NCBI GenBank assembly: GCA_963969595.1
Contig: OZ018416.1
Span: 1,690,065-1,754,064, forward strand
Reading direction: 5' to 3'
Source of the DNA: Neckera pumila
Lineage: Eukaryota > Streptophyta > Bryopsida > Hypnales > Neckeraceae
DNA: 64,000 nucleotides
The translations under genes were made by a program, and so were the position numbers. Below are positions 48,501 through 61,161 of the stretch, one piece after another (the stretch's first letter is position 1; the number at the start of each line of letters is the position of its first letter). The notes below the pieces were generated by a model. The model was not told the DNA's origin. It saw only the letters and a list, made by a program, of their open reading frames with translations, and ran no database searches.

Positions 48501-48775
48501 CATTAGAGGGGATTCGGGGGCCTTGGAAGACTGTTTCAGGCCCATTCCCTAGGCTGCCCAGATTCAGTGAACGACGGTACGGGCATGTTAGAATTTTATT
48601 TTTTTTAAAAGAAATTTTTTTAATACCAAAATATCATTTTAAGCAATTTTATTTTTTTTCAAAAATGACGTGGCAGTCGTTGTGCCACGTCAACTAGCTA
48701 CTGCAGCTACGTTCCCGCAGTCTGGGAATGTAGGGGAACTCGCAGTCTCCCAATACCTCCAAATCCCCTCTAATG
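48501..48775. mobile_element. MITE with CATTAGAGGGGATT ends, copy 2
   Basis: The ends are CATTAGAGGGGATT and AATCCCCTCTAATG, with CCC on both sides as a 3-bp duplication. The interior follows copy 1 at 14875-15160: 'tttcaggcccattcc' on the left, an AT-rich middle, then 'gtggcagtcgttgtgccacgtca' (pairing with itself) and 'tactgcagctacgttcc' on the right. Confidence 0.8.
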
Positions 48776-49267
48776 CCCCACCGCAAAGGTCTTGTGTAAC
48801 CCTATCACCCAAGACACAAAAAAATGAGCAATTTCGGTCACCATCTGTTAAAGCCCACTCACTTTTCACACTACTTGATCATTGCCAGAGAATTCTTGTT
48901 GTGTCCTGTTTTGCATGCTTGATTTGCACAATGCCAAGCAATCAATAATGCCAACAGTGGCAAACAATTAATAGCGTCAAATAATTAATTAAAAGGCCGC
49001 AAATTAAGAATAATCATACTTTTGGATGGGGCTTAGGATGGGTATGGCTAGGGAAGTACTCAAACATATGCCACTTTTCTATTTAAAGAGCCCACCACAA
49101 GAAGTTCCTAGCGCTTAAAAAATCACGGGAAAGAATAGTAGTGCTCAGTTAGTGACTGTAACCCAGGTATTCATAACCCTTAAAAAGACAAAGCAATTTC
49201 AAAGGCACAATGTAGGATCAAATTTGAATTCCACATAGTTTTTGACTTCAAATGTTTTGGACTTTAA

Positions 49268-50374
49268 CCCCTAAAGTCCCCAAGTCCATTTTTTGGGGTC
49301 AAAAATCACTTGAAATTGTCATTTTTGCTACCCAAAAAAATGTAAAAATGTAAAAATATTTTTTCAAAAATCTAATTGCGAGATCTTGTATTTTATTTGA
49401 CTAAAATCATGTGGTAAAAATTTCATCATGTTTGACCGTACGGATTGGAAGATAATTGCATTCAAAGTTGGAGGAAAAGTGATTTTGGGTGCGGCCCTGA
49501 AATTTCAGATGACTTTGACTGCCATTTTTTGAAATTATTTGCAATATAAACTTTGAATTTAATAATTTTCCATGTTAAAGATCATATTAGGAACACCTCC
49601 ACCAATTTTCAAGTGAATTGGAGACTTATAACACTTGCAAAAAAATCCTGCAATGCAACTATGTTGTAAAAATTGACAATACAATATTCTTTTTTGCAAT
49701 GAGATTTTCTACCTCATTCTTTCAAATCTCAAAACTCCAATGTTGGATTGAAAGATGCAATCATTATTCACAAGATCCCAAAAAAAAAATTGAAAAAAAG
49801 AACATTCCCTAAATTCTATGCAATTTCGAAGGCCTATGCTATTAGCTAAATGGAAAATGCCATTGGGCAACTTCAAAAAACGGATCCATTATGTTTCCTA
49901 TGAAATTCAACGTGTTCCCAATCTGGTTCCTAACATTGGGAATGCTGGAGCTCCCTTCTTTCACAAAAGTCCCTCCATTTGTTTGATCAACTACCATCTG
50001 TGCAGTTTGACTGACAATTTATAAATACCATCTATGGGGACCATATAGGGGTGATTGGAAGTATGTAAAGTTGCCAACCTATAAGGCTTCATTTGCTGCC
50101 TACTCTTGGCCTCTAGTTCAGTCTACAAACCCTGCCTCCTTCTAAAGTCAAGCAAGAGTGATTGACCAGCCTGTCTCTTGAGTTTGGTTTTACTAGAAAA
50201 AAACCATAACTTCTTCATCCGGCATCGGATTGAAATAGAAATTGTATATCCACAAACCTCTCAGAAAACTGCATGTCCTCAAAAAGTTCCAAAAAAATCA
50301 CAGTATAAATTGAGCTTATAGGATTGTATCCAAACTCCAAATTGTCCCTTGAGGGGACAATGGGACAATAGGGG
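49268..50374 (+). mobile_element. TTAA element, long type I derivative with coding-like insert
   Basis: This 1107-bp element has ends CCCCTAAAGTCCCCAAG and GGGACAATAGGGG, with TTAA at 49264-49267 and 50375-50378. The outer parts match type I, but the middle (about 49560-50170) is different and matches the inverted 3' end of the piggyBac gene at 31678-32300. On the minus strand the middle has the degenerate frame corresponding to GNIMDPF..VAQWHFPF. It is best seen as an internally deleted derivative of the transposase-bearing element. Confidence 0.8.
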
Positions 50375-50504
50375 TTAATTCAAAAAAATGTAGTTCCAAT
50401 AATCTATTGTTTATTCTTTTTAATTTTTTCACCAATTTATTAAAATTATAATTTTTATGGCACTTTGAATTTAGCACCTTGAAAGCTCAAAACACACCAC
50501 TTAA

Positions 50505-51884
50505 CTCCTAAAGGACCAAACAATGTTTTTTTGGCAATATATCGATTTTGAGCAGCTCACTACAAATGGATTTTTTTTTTTTTTGAGAGAGTTTTATACA
50601 ATATATGTGCAAGGAGTAGCTTTAAGGCCTAACAGTTTTAAAACTTTTGACTACACAGTTAAAAAGTTATTGGATGATATGTCATTTTCAACGGTCAGTA
50701 GGCATCTCAAAAAAATTCTAAGAAACTACTTAAATATATAAAAATTTAAAACTGGTTTTCTAGATTTATATATATGTGGAAAGCTTTGAATCATTCCGTT
50801 TTTGTTAATGAGATGAAAGTTATGAGGTGTTCTAGATTGCGGGCAATTATAGATTCCCTATTCTAAAATAAACTAAGTTGGAGTCCTTTATTTAATTCAA
50901 TTTTTAATACTTAAAAATAAAATAAAAGCATAGGATGTAGATTGCTTATTACAAGATTGCAACCGTGGGGATTGGCATTTTTCAACTCCATAATTAAATT
51001 CTTAAAAATTTAGTGTTTTGCTTTTTCTTTCTACTTACTATTTTTTTCCTATATGTTATACAATTCCAAATGATCTGAATTTTCTTAAGCATGTAGCCAA
51101 CTTGCTTTGAAGAATGAATCCAAAGAATAACTACCATTTTGGACATTTTTTCATACAAATGTGACCTTGTGAGTGCAGCTGTCCGATTTTTGCAAGGTCA
51201 AAAAAATAGGTTTTGTCAATTCAAATGCTAATATCTTCTAGTCTAAGGTAAAATAGCCCACCGCAGTCATAATTAGGAGTTTGTCTACATGCCATTGCTA
51301 AAGTTTTAAAAATTTTCTCCACATGAAGATAAGTGTGAGAAACAAAGTAAATAGTTGAAATTATATTTTTTTGGCAAAGTATGAATTAGCTAAGAATATT
51401 TAAAGGTTCAGTCCCAAAAGAGTCTGTAGACTACTCTATAACCAACAAGCACTCTATATCCATAATATTCACCTTACTCATCTAAAGCAGCCACAATATT
51501 TTTTAATATGGAAGGCCTTTAAAAAGTCACTTTCTACAATGACTTACACCAAAAAAGCTGGTTGTTTCTAATGAAGTTACTATCACAATGACTCCATTAG
51601 TGTCAAGTGAGACATTGATTGTGGCCCAAAATCTCACAAATTGAATATAACCGCCATGGAATCATTCCCTAGGTGTCCATCATGTGTCATTTGACTATGA
51701 TGGGCTGTTTTACCTTACATGGTGGAAAATTCTGAACTTTTTTCTACATCTTCTCAAACCAGCTTACTACAAGATCCTATGGTTACATATTTTCAAAAAT
51801 GTTTTTTTTCTAAATTTGGTACTTGGACTAGAAATGGCAATTTTGGAGCACTTTTGATGAAATATAGCCTCTAACCTTTAGAAG
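50505..51884. mobile_element. TTAA element type II carrying a nested MITE
   Basis: The ends CTCCTAAAGGACCAAAC and CTAACCTTTAGAAG are bordered by TTAA at 50501-50504 and 51885-51888. The sequence follows 4085-5014 except for an extra 470 bp at 51246-51715. Both ends carry point changes from CCCC/GGGG, so this copy is older than the one at 4085. Confidence 0.8.
51246..51715. mobile_element. TA-flanked MITE nested in a TTAA element
   Basis: The left end AGGTAAAATAGCCCA and right end TGGGCTGTTTTACCT are inverted repeats with one mismatch in 15, flanked by TA on both sides (51244-51245 and 51716-51717). The host element is continuous when the insert and one TA are removed. A TA duplication points to the Tc1/mariner superfamily (Stowaway-like). 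I see no coding frame in its 470 bp. Confidence 0.8.
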
Positions 51885-52252
51885 TTAAATTGAACTTTTG
51901 TATTGAATTTCTCTTAGTGTAAGCTCAATAAACATACCAATTACAGCATGATGTTTATCACTATCATTTCCAATTTTTCTAAACATTTTTGACTAATTTA
52001 AGCATTTTTGTAATTGCTATATTTACAAGGAAATTACTTTAAAAAACCAAATAATTTAAAATTTAAAATATAAAATTATAAAAAAATTAAAATAAAATTT
52101 GGATATATATTACTATAAGAGAAAAATATCAAATTTTTGAAAGGTGTGTTTTAATATAGAAAACTAATGAAGGTTGACCAAATTAGGTCCATCCTAGCGG
52201 ATACAAATAGCCTCACATTGACTATTCTTTTCTTTTTAGGAAGAGGAATTAA

Positions 52253-53192
52253 CTTCTAAAGGACCAACATGTGTTTTTTGGCAACATAGAAATTTTGGGC
52301 AGGTACATGTGACTAGACATTTGTATATTTTGGGCTGAAATTTTAATAGAAGGTGAGGACGAGGAATATTCTCAAAATAGGTGGATATTTCATATGCACG
52401 AAGTTTTATAAAACTTGAAAATATGAGTCAAAAGTTATTGCATGATATGTAGTTTGTTTTCCAACTCAGGTAGTCTAAGCAAATAAAAAAAATCACTTTT
52501 TTCAAAAATAAAAATTTGAAATTGGTTTAATAGATTTATATATACATGGAAGGCTTTGAATCATTCCATTTTGATCAATGAGTCAAAAGTTACGAGGAGT
52601 TTTAGTATGCGGGCAGTTATGGATTTTCTACTCTAAAATAAACTTTGAAGTTGTTTATTTTACTCAATTTCTAATCTTTTCTGAAAAAAATAAAATCATA
52701 GGATGTAGATTGTTTATAACAACATTACAACCATTGGATTGACATTTTTCAATTCCATGATTAAATTCTCAACAATTTCGTATTTTGAATCATTCTCTAC
52801 TTTTTTCTAATTACTGTTTTTTCTTATATGTTGTGCAATTCCAAATGATCTGAAAATTTTCAAGCATGTAGCCATCTTGTTCTAAAGAATGAATTTAAAG
52901 AAGCACAACCATTTTGAATTTTTTTTTCATAATGATCTGACCTTGTGAAGTGCAGCTGTCCGTTTTTTTTGCAGGGCCAAAAAAATGATTTTTGCCACTT
53001 CAAATGCTAATATCTTGCAATCAATGCGGTGAAAATTTCTGAAATTTTTTCCGCACATTTTCAACCAGAGTAATACAAGATCTTACAGTTACATGTGTTC
53101 AAAAATGATACTTTTCAAAAATTTGGTACTTGTGCTAGAAATGGTAGTTTTGGAACATTTTTGGTGAGAACATAGTCAAGGAACTTTAGAGA
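52253..53192. mobile_element. TTAA element type II, third copy
   Basis: The ends CTTCTAAAGGACCAAC and GGAACTTTAGAGA have TTAA at 52249-52252 and 53193-53196. The interior is that of the type II element at 4085-5014, with many substitutions and a slightly divergent left quarter. It is 940 bp and non-coding. Confidence 0.8.
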
Positions 53193-53242
53193 TTAACTAA
53201 GTCACTTTGTACCTATTTCAATCAAATAACCTGCAACATTAA

Positions 53243-54162
53243 CTCCTAAAAGCCCAAGGCCATTTTTCTGCCAAAAACCACTCAAAATTGCCATTTCTAT
53301 AGCAAAGAGCAAAAAAGAAATTTAATGTCTATTTTGCATATTTAATCATAGGATCTTGTACTACACTAGTGTAAGAATGTGTGGAAGAAATTTTAGAAAC
53401 TTTGACCGTGTAGATTGCAAGATATTTGCATTTAAAGTGAAGGAATCAAGTTTTTTTGTACCTTGTTCAACTACATTTTTTGGCTTTGAAACTTTTTAAC
53501 TTAAAATTTTGTTCTAATGATTTTGAATTTCTAATTTTATATGATGAAGAATTGAGTTGAGAATCTAGGAAAAAAATTCAAAAAACACACACTTAGTTTT
53601 CACTCTTTAAAAATTTGTTAAGTAGAAGTAGATTTAAGATTGAAGGAAAAATGAAATCATTAATAGCTCTAAGATAGGGTTGAAATATACTAATCTCAAT
53701 GGTGAGATTGTTCTAGCAAGAAATCTTAACCTTGTGCAACTTTTTTTTTTTTAAATTGTCAAAATTGAGTTCAAAAATGAATCCTACAAGTTATTTTTTC
53801 AAGAAGATGCTCTAATTGCCCAAAAAATAAGATTGTCCATAACTTTTGCATAACAAATCCAAATGGAATGTATCAAAGCTTCTCGTGTAGATGAAAATAA
53901 AATCTATATGAAAAAAAAAAAATTTAATTTTAATTTAAAGTTTTTGTGAGGGTTTTTTCTGCCCGCCGAACTAAAATTTGGAGTTTTTCTACCATAACTT
54001 TTGCTACTGGGCACCAATTGAAATAAAAATTACATTTTTGGAAAGCTAATGTGATTCTCTATCTTCCCAAAAAAAAATCAGAAAATTATAACAAATATTG
54101 AGACCATAGGAGCTTGCCCAAAATCCATTTTGTCCCCCGAGGGGACAATGGGCCTTTAGGGG
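53243..54162. mobile_element. TTAA element type I, second full copy
   Basis: The ends CTCCTAAAAGCCCAAGGCC and GGGCCTTTAGGGG have TTAA at 53239-53242 and 54163-54166. At 920 bp it is nearly the same length as the copy at 635-1555, with the same landmarks in the same order. It begins only about 45 bp after the previous element ends. Confidence 0.85.
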
Positions 54163-54166
54163 TTAA

Positions 54167-55497
54167 CTGCTACTAAGGTAGGGTGATCTAAAAGTGCCCC
54201 TATTCTAAATACAACCTCTAATACAGATGCACATTTTCTTTCTTTATGTAAATGTACACATTTATCAATAGTGTACATTTTTGGAGGTGGTTGATTTTAC
54301 TCATTACTGAGATTGAACTTCAAAATCCATAACTAATCCCACGGAGATCCAAAAAGGCAAAAAATGTGAAACAACTAGGGTTAGATGCCAATTCCATTTT
54401 TCTTTCTACAAAAATTTACAAAAAATTGTTCCAAGGAGCTTTCTTTCTCCAAAAATGCAATCAGTTCTTAAAAAACTGCTTTAAAAGCAAACTACCTTGT
54501 GTTGTCGGTGTTGTCGGTATTCGAAACCCAATCTGGAGTCAGAATGGTTGACTATGGAACACCAACTGACCTAGTCAATTTGGATCCAAGTCAACGAGCA
54601 CGTGATGCTGTTACGGTCAAAGCTGGTTGCGGTTTTGTGTTTCAGTATAAAAATTTATCTACACGAATTCCTCGGATTCCTCCTATTAGTTAGGGTATAT
54701 AACTGAATACTGTTGCTTAGGAAAATAGTGTCAATGCAAAATTTAGTTTGGATGAAATTGGTACCATACAATAATATTTCAACTTACACTAATTTATTTA
54801 TTTTATAAATGGTGTGAATTTAGTAAATTAGCGTCACACACTAATAGGACTAATAGTGTAGTAAACATGATTTAACATTTAACAATTAATTCTTGTAGAG
54901 CAAATGAGTGGAAGCACCTAAAATTGTCTCTCTTTTTGCCCTTACTAGATGAATTATCCAAAATGATGATTCTTTTTTTGTGAAATTATTTGCCTTCTCA
55001 AGAGAAAACCAACCCAAGACCTAAGTTGTTTCATAATTTTTTGACTCTTTAATACTATATCTATGAATTTGCAAAGTTCAAAGCATATGATAGCTATCAT
55101 GCCACTAAAATGGTTGCCCTTGAAGCATTTTATGCTTCAACCAACTCCTTTTAGTTTTCTTAAAAAAACTCTTTAACTCCCTAAAATACACCTCCAAGGA
55201 TTTCCTCACATTAATTGCAAAAAACAACCATTACCCAAATAAAGTCATCATGAACAAACTACTACAAATACATTCTATACAATTGAATGTAAATAGTAAA
55301 TTCAAAGACAGTGACAAATGTGTATGGTATTGGATTTGAAAACTTTAAATATAACATTTAATTTATATAAAGAGAATGTAATGTGCATAGAAGTGTGTGT
55401 TGATCATGTATAGGAATAGTGACCTTGCTACAAAAAACCTAAATCCTAAAATCCTAAATCCCAAAAATATTTGAAATAATCTTGTATATATTTAAAA
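54167..55497. other. Intergenic DNA with a short coding-like patch
   Basis: Between 54499 and 54693 one frame reads like ordinary protein (VDYGTPTDLVNLDPSQRARD) and shows more GC than its surroundings. It is short, has no recognised domain and lacks clear splice borders, so I do not call a gene. The rest is AT-rich. Confidence 0.3.
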
Positions 55498-55789
55498 CAT
55501 TAGATGAGATTTGGAGGTCTTAGAGGGCTCCGAGTTCCCATATATTCTACTGCATTCCCAGACTGCAGGAACGCAGCTGCAGCAGCTAGCTGACGTGGTA
55601 CAACAACTGCCATGCCATTTTTTGAAAAAAAAAAAAAAATTGCTTAAAATGATATTTTGGTAAGTTTTTTTTTTTTTTTAATTGTTGAAAAAAGAATTCT
55701 GACACGCCCGTACTGCTGTTCCCTAAATCTGGCCAGATTAGAGAACGGGCCTGAAACGACCCTCCAAGACCTCCAAATCTCATCTAATG
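55498..55789. mobile_element. MITE with CATTAG ends, copy 3, inverted
   Basis: The ends CATTAGATGAGATT and AATCTCATCTAATG form inverted repeats. The interior is the reverse complement of the copies at 14875 and 48501, including 'ggaacgcagctgcagcagc' and 'gaacgggcctgaaacg'. No 3-bp duplication is visible in the flanks (AAA and TAC), so the site has mutated or the true border differs. Confidence 0.75.
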
Positions 55790-58700
55790 TACTTGAAAAG
55801 ATTCTCTAACTAGAGTTTTAAAGCCCTTATTTATTTATTTATAAAGTTTTAAGAATTTTGGTAGCCCAAAATAAAAAACACCTTTTATTTGGAGTCTCTC
55901 TATTTTCAAAGACCACTGTTGGTAACATTTCCACAGGTGTTTGTATTATTTATTTCCTTTGAATTCTAGGAAGTACAGAATAATCTTATAGAATTGCAAT
56001 TTTGAGTTTTTTTGTCACCTACAACAAATTTGGCCAACATTGAATGTTTATTGAAGTATGGTGCCTTTGTGAATTATTAAAAAATATAAAGTTTTTTTTG
56101 ACAATACCATGAATGTTTTAATTTGTCTCTAATACTTATTTCTATATTTGATTTAGAAATGTAGAAGTCCTTCAAAAACTGATTTGAAACTTTTAAAGAT
56201 CATGCCATTCAAATATAATTTTTTTAAGTTAATTTTTTTTAATCAAAACCATAATACTTATTAACATATAAGATACATATCTTTAGAGAATCAAAAAAAA
56301 TGTTTTTACCATCTTGTACACGTGTTCATTATTTGAACTTTTTTGTTGATTTTCCCACCTTTAAATACATATAAAATACTCTAAATGTACACCTCAAAAT
56401 AATTTCTTAATGTAATTGTTTCCAATAGTAAATAGAATTAAAAAAACCCAGTTTAGGTAAACAATATACAAAATTCAATACTTTTTGGCAAATATGGCAA
56501 GCATGAGACTGATTACTTTTCATAATCACTATACTATGCTTATTACTTGATCCAATATCCAATGTGATTGTCTATATTATCAACTTTGGATATTTGCACA
56601 TTTCAAATAAGTCACTCTACTGGTTTTTAATTTCCTATAGAGGTTAAGTAGGATGGTAGATGAAGGCGATAGAATGGGATTGAATGTATCTTTTAATAAA
56701 TCTCTTCTACAATTGGATGCATGGGAGGTACTAATCTGCAAGATTCTTGATAACAATGACATCAATTTTCAATGCTAAATATATTTCCACCTAGATTTTG
56801 ATTGCGTATGACATTTTGAGTTAGTACTCAAAAACTTAGATTACTCCAACATTTGTTTTTGGTGCTGAAGTTGCATAATTCAAGTACAAGACCTTGAAGA
56901 TTAGATTGTATTTATCTTATCTTCATATTTTCAGCTATTGTTCAAATACGTTAAATAGGTCATATTGGTCAAAGGTTTATAGTTTAAAATTCAAAATTGC
57001 ACTTTGACAATTGAAATTCTTCTATATAAGATTTGAAATCTTCTATTCTCATTATGAATTCTTACACCAACCTTATATATTTACTTATTTGTACTTTATT
57101 GCTCTACTACTTATTTGTACTTTATTGCTCTACTACTTTTTTGAGGTGGCGCATGCATCCTACAAGGAAATCATTGTATAGTAGTCCCTCCAATTTTAAC
57201 TCTAGAATACCTAACCATCCATTCTAAAGAGATAAAATAGTTGATCAGTGAAATTGAAAAAAATTGTAGAGACTTAGAATATTCAAATTCATCCATAAAT
57301 CTAATAATATTGGTTGACTATTTTGCTGGTGATAGGCCTTATTCTTCTAAGGTTAAACAATAAAAATGGCCACCTATCCTAATTTTGTTAAGCATGATGG
57401 AATGCATTGTAGCAATGTACTAGCTTCTAGTTGAATAGCTAGCTCATTTATATTGTAGACAAGAACTAACCATATTAATTGTAATAAAACAGTGAATGTA
57501 GTTGTAGAGCATTTTGGCAATACAAATTATGGATTGAAAACAATTTAGACCTAAGATATTTTTATTTCACAAGTTTTCCTTCAATCCTTCTTTTCCATCC
57601 CTAAATGAATTGATTTAGAGCCTTGCAAAAAAATCATGACGCACTAAATGACCAAATTAGATTATTGTTGGAGAATAGACAAAACTTGTTTTTTCAACAG
57701 ACTTGGATGTACTTCATTAATTTTATCTAGTTCCTACAACAAGCTCTTGAAATCATTTATTATCCACTCAATGGATGTCAACTCTCTTGGAATTTATGGT
57801 ATGCATACCAATTATTGTTTATTTTTCAACTTTGCCCTCCTATCAATACTTTGTTCCACATCTTTCTTCATATATCTAAGAAATATGTAGGTATTAAATG
57901 CAATGGGAAAAAGAACAACAATGGATATGCATACCTTGTCGTAGCTTTTCATGTGATTCTAATTGGCTTTGAAGACAATCAACTAGGGGGCTCTTCTTTC
58001 TCAATCAAAAGCCCACTATAAGAAACCCGCCTGCTTTGTGGCTTTATGAAGAAATGGGTCATGTTTTCAATCTTTTCATTGATATTAGTGCATCACAAAT
58101 TTTGAACATATGGGAGACATATTTTTGCTGGATGTTGGAAAATACATGGGGATGTCAGAGCAAAAATAGGTGGATGATACAGGAGATGTGTATGTTTTTC
58201 TAAACATCAAATAAGCCATGGTCACATATATAAGAACTTTGTAAAAAAATTAAAAGTGCCAAGCTAGCTAGAGCGGCCAAGGGGGTCCAAATTCTTTGTG
58301 CTTAAATTTTTGCAAGTTTTTGTGGGTTGAGGTAAAACATAAACAGGATGTGAAAAACATAAGGGTAGGACAACTACGTGGCATGCTTTGTAAAAAAAGG
58401 GAAATGGATGGATGTACACAATGGATGAAAAAAGAAGCTCTTTACACAAGTGGGAAGGCAGGAAATAAGACAATCCATATGGGATATGTAAAGCAAAATT
58501 TTTGTTCAAAGTAGAATGTCTAAAACAACATCCATATATAGTGCGGTCAAATTCCCATCTTTGAATTATCCCATACCCTTTGTCTGACCATGGACAAACA
58601 ATGGATTTTAATATAAATACAACCTCTCCACCGTTCATTTTCAGTAAATGTTTATAAAGTAATTGCTTCATTTTGCCATCAAAATTACTCTCAATGGTAA

Positions 58701-60107
58701 ATGGTGAATTCTTACTGAATTTGACATTCAATTTTTCTAATTCATTTTTGTTTTGACTTTTTTTTAAATAAACATTTTGTGCCAAAATTTTCCCTATGGG
58801 TGCAAGATGCACCAATTGATGTCTTAGAAAATGTCTAGATGTTTCAGTTTATGTCTTTAAAAACAACATTAAAATTCTCAAACGATGTGACTTCAGTTGC
58901 TACGTCAGGTGCCACATCATTGCGGGATTGGGTAAAAAAAATCCCATGTGTTATTGCCCACGTGGCACAAACTGAGGTGGAATCTACTTGGCATACATGT
59001 AGAGCATTTTGGGAAGCTTAGAATACCTGCTTTGTGTATGCGTTTCATTGAACATGTTGATATCATGTTGTTTTTCTTAATTTTATTTTGGACATTTTCT
59101 GTGACATCAACTATGCCGGATTTTAGGTGACATTATATCTGACAAGCCTTGTGTTGAAAAAAATGTACTCACAAGTCTTCAAAAACATCATCAAAAAGGA
59201 AATTTCTTCTAGTGTCCCGTAGAGGGAAAAAAAACTTGAACTTGTGATATAAATTCCGGATTTCAAATTGCACATTCAAGAAGCTTCAAATGTAGCTTCT
59301 AACAATTTTGAGTGATTCATTTCAAAAATTTAATTCTGTAGTTATTGAAGGACAATTGAAAAACTGCAATTGGCAATTTTATATTATTGACATTTGAGGT
59401 TTTGACACTTCCATTGCTCCTTGAGGGCAATTGCAATATGTATCATTTATCTTTTGTTCTATAAAAAGTGTGCTTTAGAACCTTTTTTTTCACACCTAAT
59501 ATTTGTATAAAACAAAAATCCACCATATTAATTGTGAAAACAGTAATTTGAAATTTTGGTGAATCTAAAGATGTTCTCCAATATTATATGGTTTTAGAAG
59601 AAAGAATGTAATTATGCACGGTGCAAAAGTCTTTAACAAAGAAAATTTAGGTTTTAGTCTTTAGTATGCTACTTTTCAACCTAAGCATGTAAATTATATT
59701 AAAATATACAAATTGAATTTTACATCTTCTAATCTTTATCAAACTATGAAGTTGAGTTATCCCTTATAGTAGCAATTGTAGTTTTTTTCTTAAATGATAA
59801 AAAAATCTCGACCAAAAAGTGACCAACATTTTGTATATTTTGGGCTCATAATGCAAAGAATTTTGAAAGGTTAATTCATGAAAATTATTTCTTTGTAGAA
59901 TTATCAAATATGATATTTCAATCAAAATTAAAAGTACATATCTAAAAATAAATTGGTTGCTTGTCTTTTAAAGATCTAATTTAATGAAATTTTCAATTGA
60001 ATTTTTAATAAATATGAACTTTAAAAGCTTATCTCTACCATTTATAAATAGGGTGGAAGCTTGTGTGGAAGAAATACCCTTCCACACTAGAAGAGGTACA
60101 TGTAATT
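55790..60107. other. AT-rich intergenic DNA, no gene supported
   Basis: The longest open frame (58264-58815, minus, 183 codons) has no recognisable domain. I see no tRNA, no rRNA and no clear transposon border in this stretch. A direct duplication of 'tatttgtactttattgctctactact' type sequence occurs near 57085-57138. Confidence 0.4.
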
Positions 60108-60362
60108 TAACTCCTAAATGTCTAAGGCATCACATTTTGGCATCTATAAAACTTTGAAGTAGAAAAGGATATTGTCAAATTTTTTGTTTCTAGAATTTTC
60201 TTTTCTAGTGAGTAATCACTCAATCTTTTTTGACATCAAACAACTTCCAATTTTTAGATAACATCCTTATAATCAAATATAATCTTTCAATTCACATATG
60301 ACATTTTGTATTCCATTTTGTAATCCATTACAAATCTTCTAAAAGCTAAAAAAACACTTAGG

Positions 60363-60648
60363 CACTAGAGAAAAAATCAACCCTCCAGACCCTGCTTCAC
60401 GAACCCCTTTAGTACCCTAAAATTTTGTTTATCGGGTCTGAAAAATTATTTTTTCTCCTATTTTTGCGCAGCTGAAGCTGCTATGATAGTGGCGTAGGAA
60501 TCCAGATTTACAAATAAAAAAATATTAAAAAAAAATTTCTTTAATCTTTCAACTTTTTAAATCTTTTCCAGGTTGATCGGCCAAGCTTAAAATAGCTTGG
60601 CATGTCAATTTGGAGCGGCCCTTTGGAGGGCTGATTTTTGCTCTAATG
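60363..60648. mobile_element. MITE with CAYTAGAG ends, related family
   Basis: The left end CACTAGAGAAAAAATCAACC pairs with the right end, whose complement reads CATTAGAGCAAAAATCAGCC. The match continues into CCTCCA, for about 27 bp. It is 286 bp long, like the CATTAGAGGGG family, and has an AT-rich middle with 'cagctgaagctgc'. A decayed TTAA-type left end (TTTAACTCCTAAATG) lies nearby at about 60107. Confidence 0.65.
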
Positions 60649-61161
60649 GGCATATGCCATATAGGGGTTTAAAAGAGTGCACTTCACTAATTTGGCATCT
60701 AGATTATACAAAGTATAATATTTAAAGAAGAATTTGTTTAGAGTAAAACCTTTGCAAATTAAAGAAGAGGTTTCCCAAACCTTGATTTCATTGATTTTTT
60801 GTTGATAAAAAATACAATGATTTCAAATATATTGGATAGGACGTTACTGGCTTCCATACCCGATTTTGAACACCATGGTTTATAGCTGAGTAAGTCTTCT
60901 ATATCACATCCAAGTTTCTTTCTAATTATATTCTTATATGTTTGAAAATATTACCCTCGGCAATTTCCTTACTTCACATTTAAGCATACAAAATAAATAA
61001 AAATTGGATCTCAAGTCAATTCCAAAGAAAACATATTCAAGTGTTTGCACTATTGCCCCAAAATGAATAATTTAGAGATTAAGGATTTCCTCAAAAGTTA
61101 CCCTAAAAGCTCTTTACAAGGATTCAATGTCACCACTTGATCAAATATTGAACTTGATTAA

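Noticed and set aside
58264..58815. 183-codon open frame on the minus strand
   Set aside because: AT-driven composition, no domain, and no support from neighbours; treated as chance.
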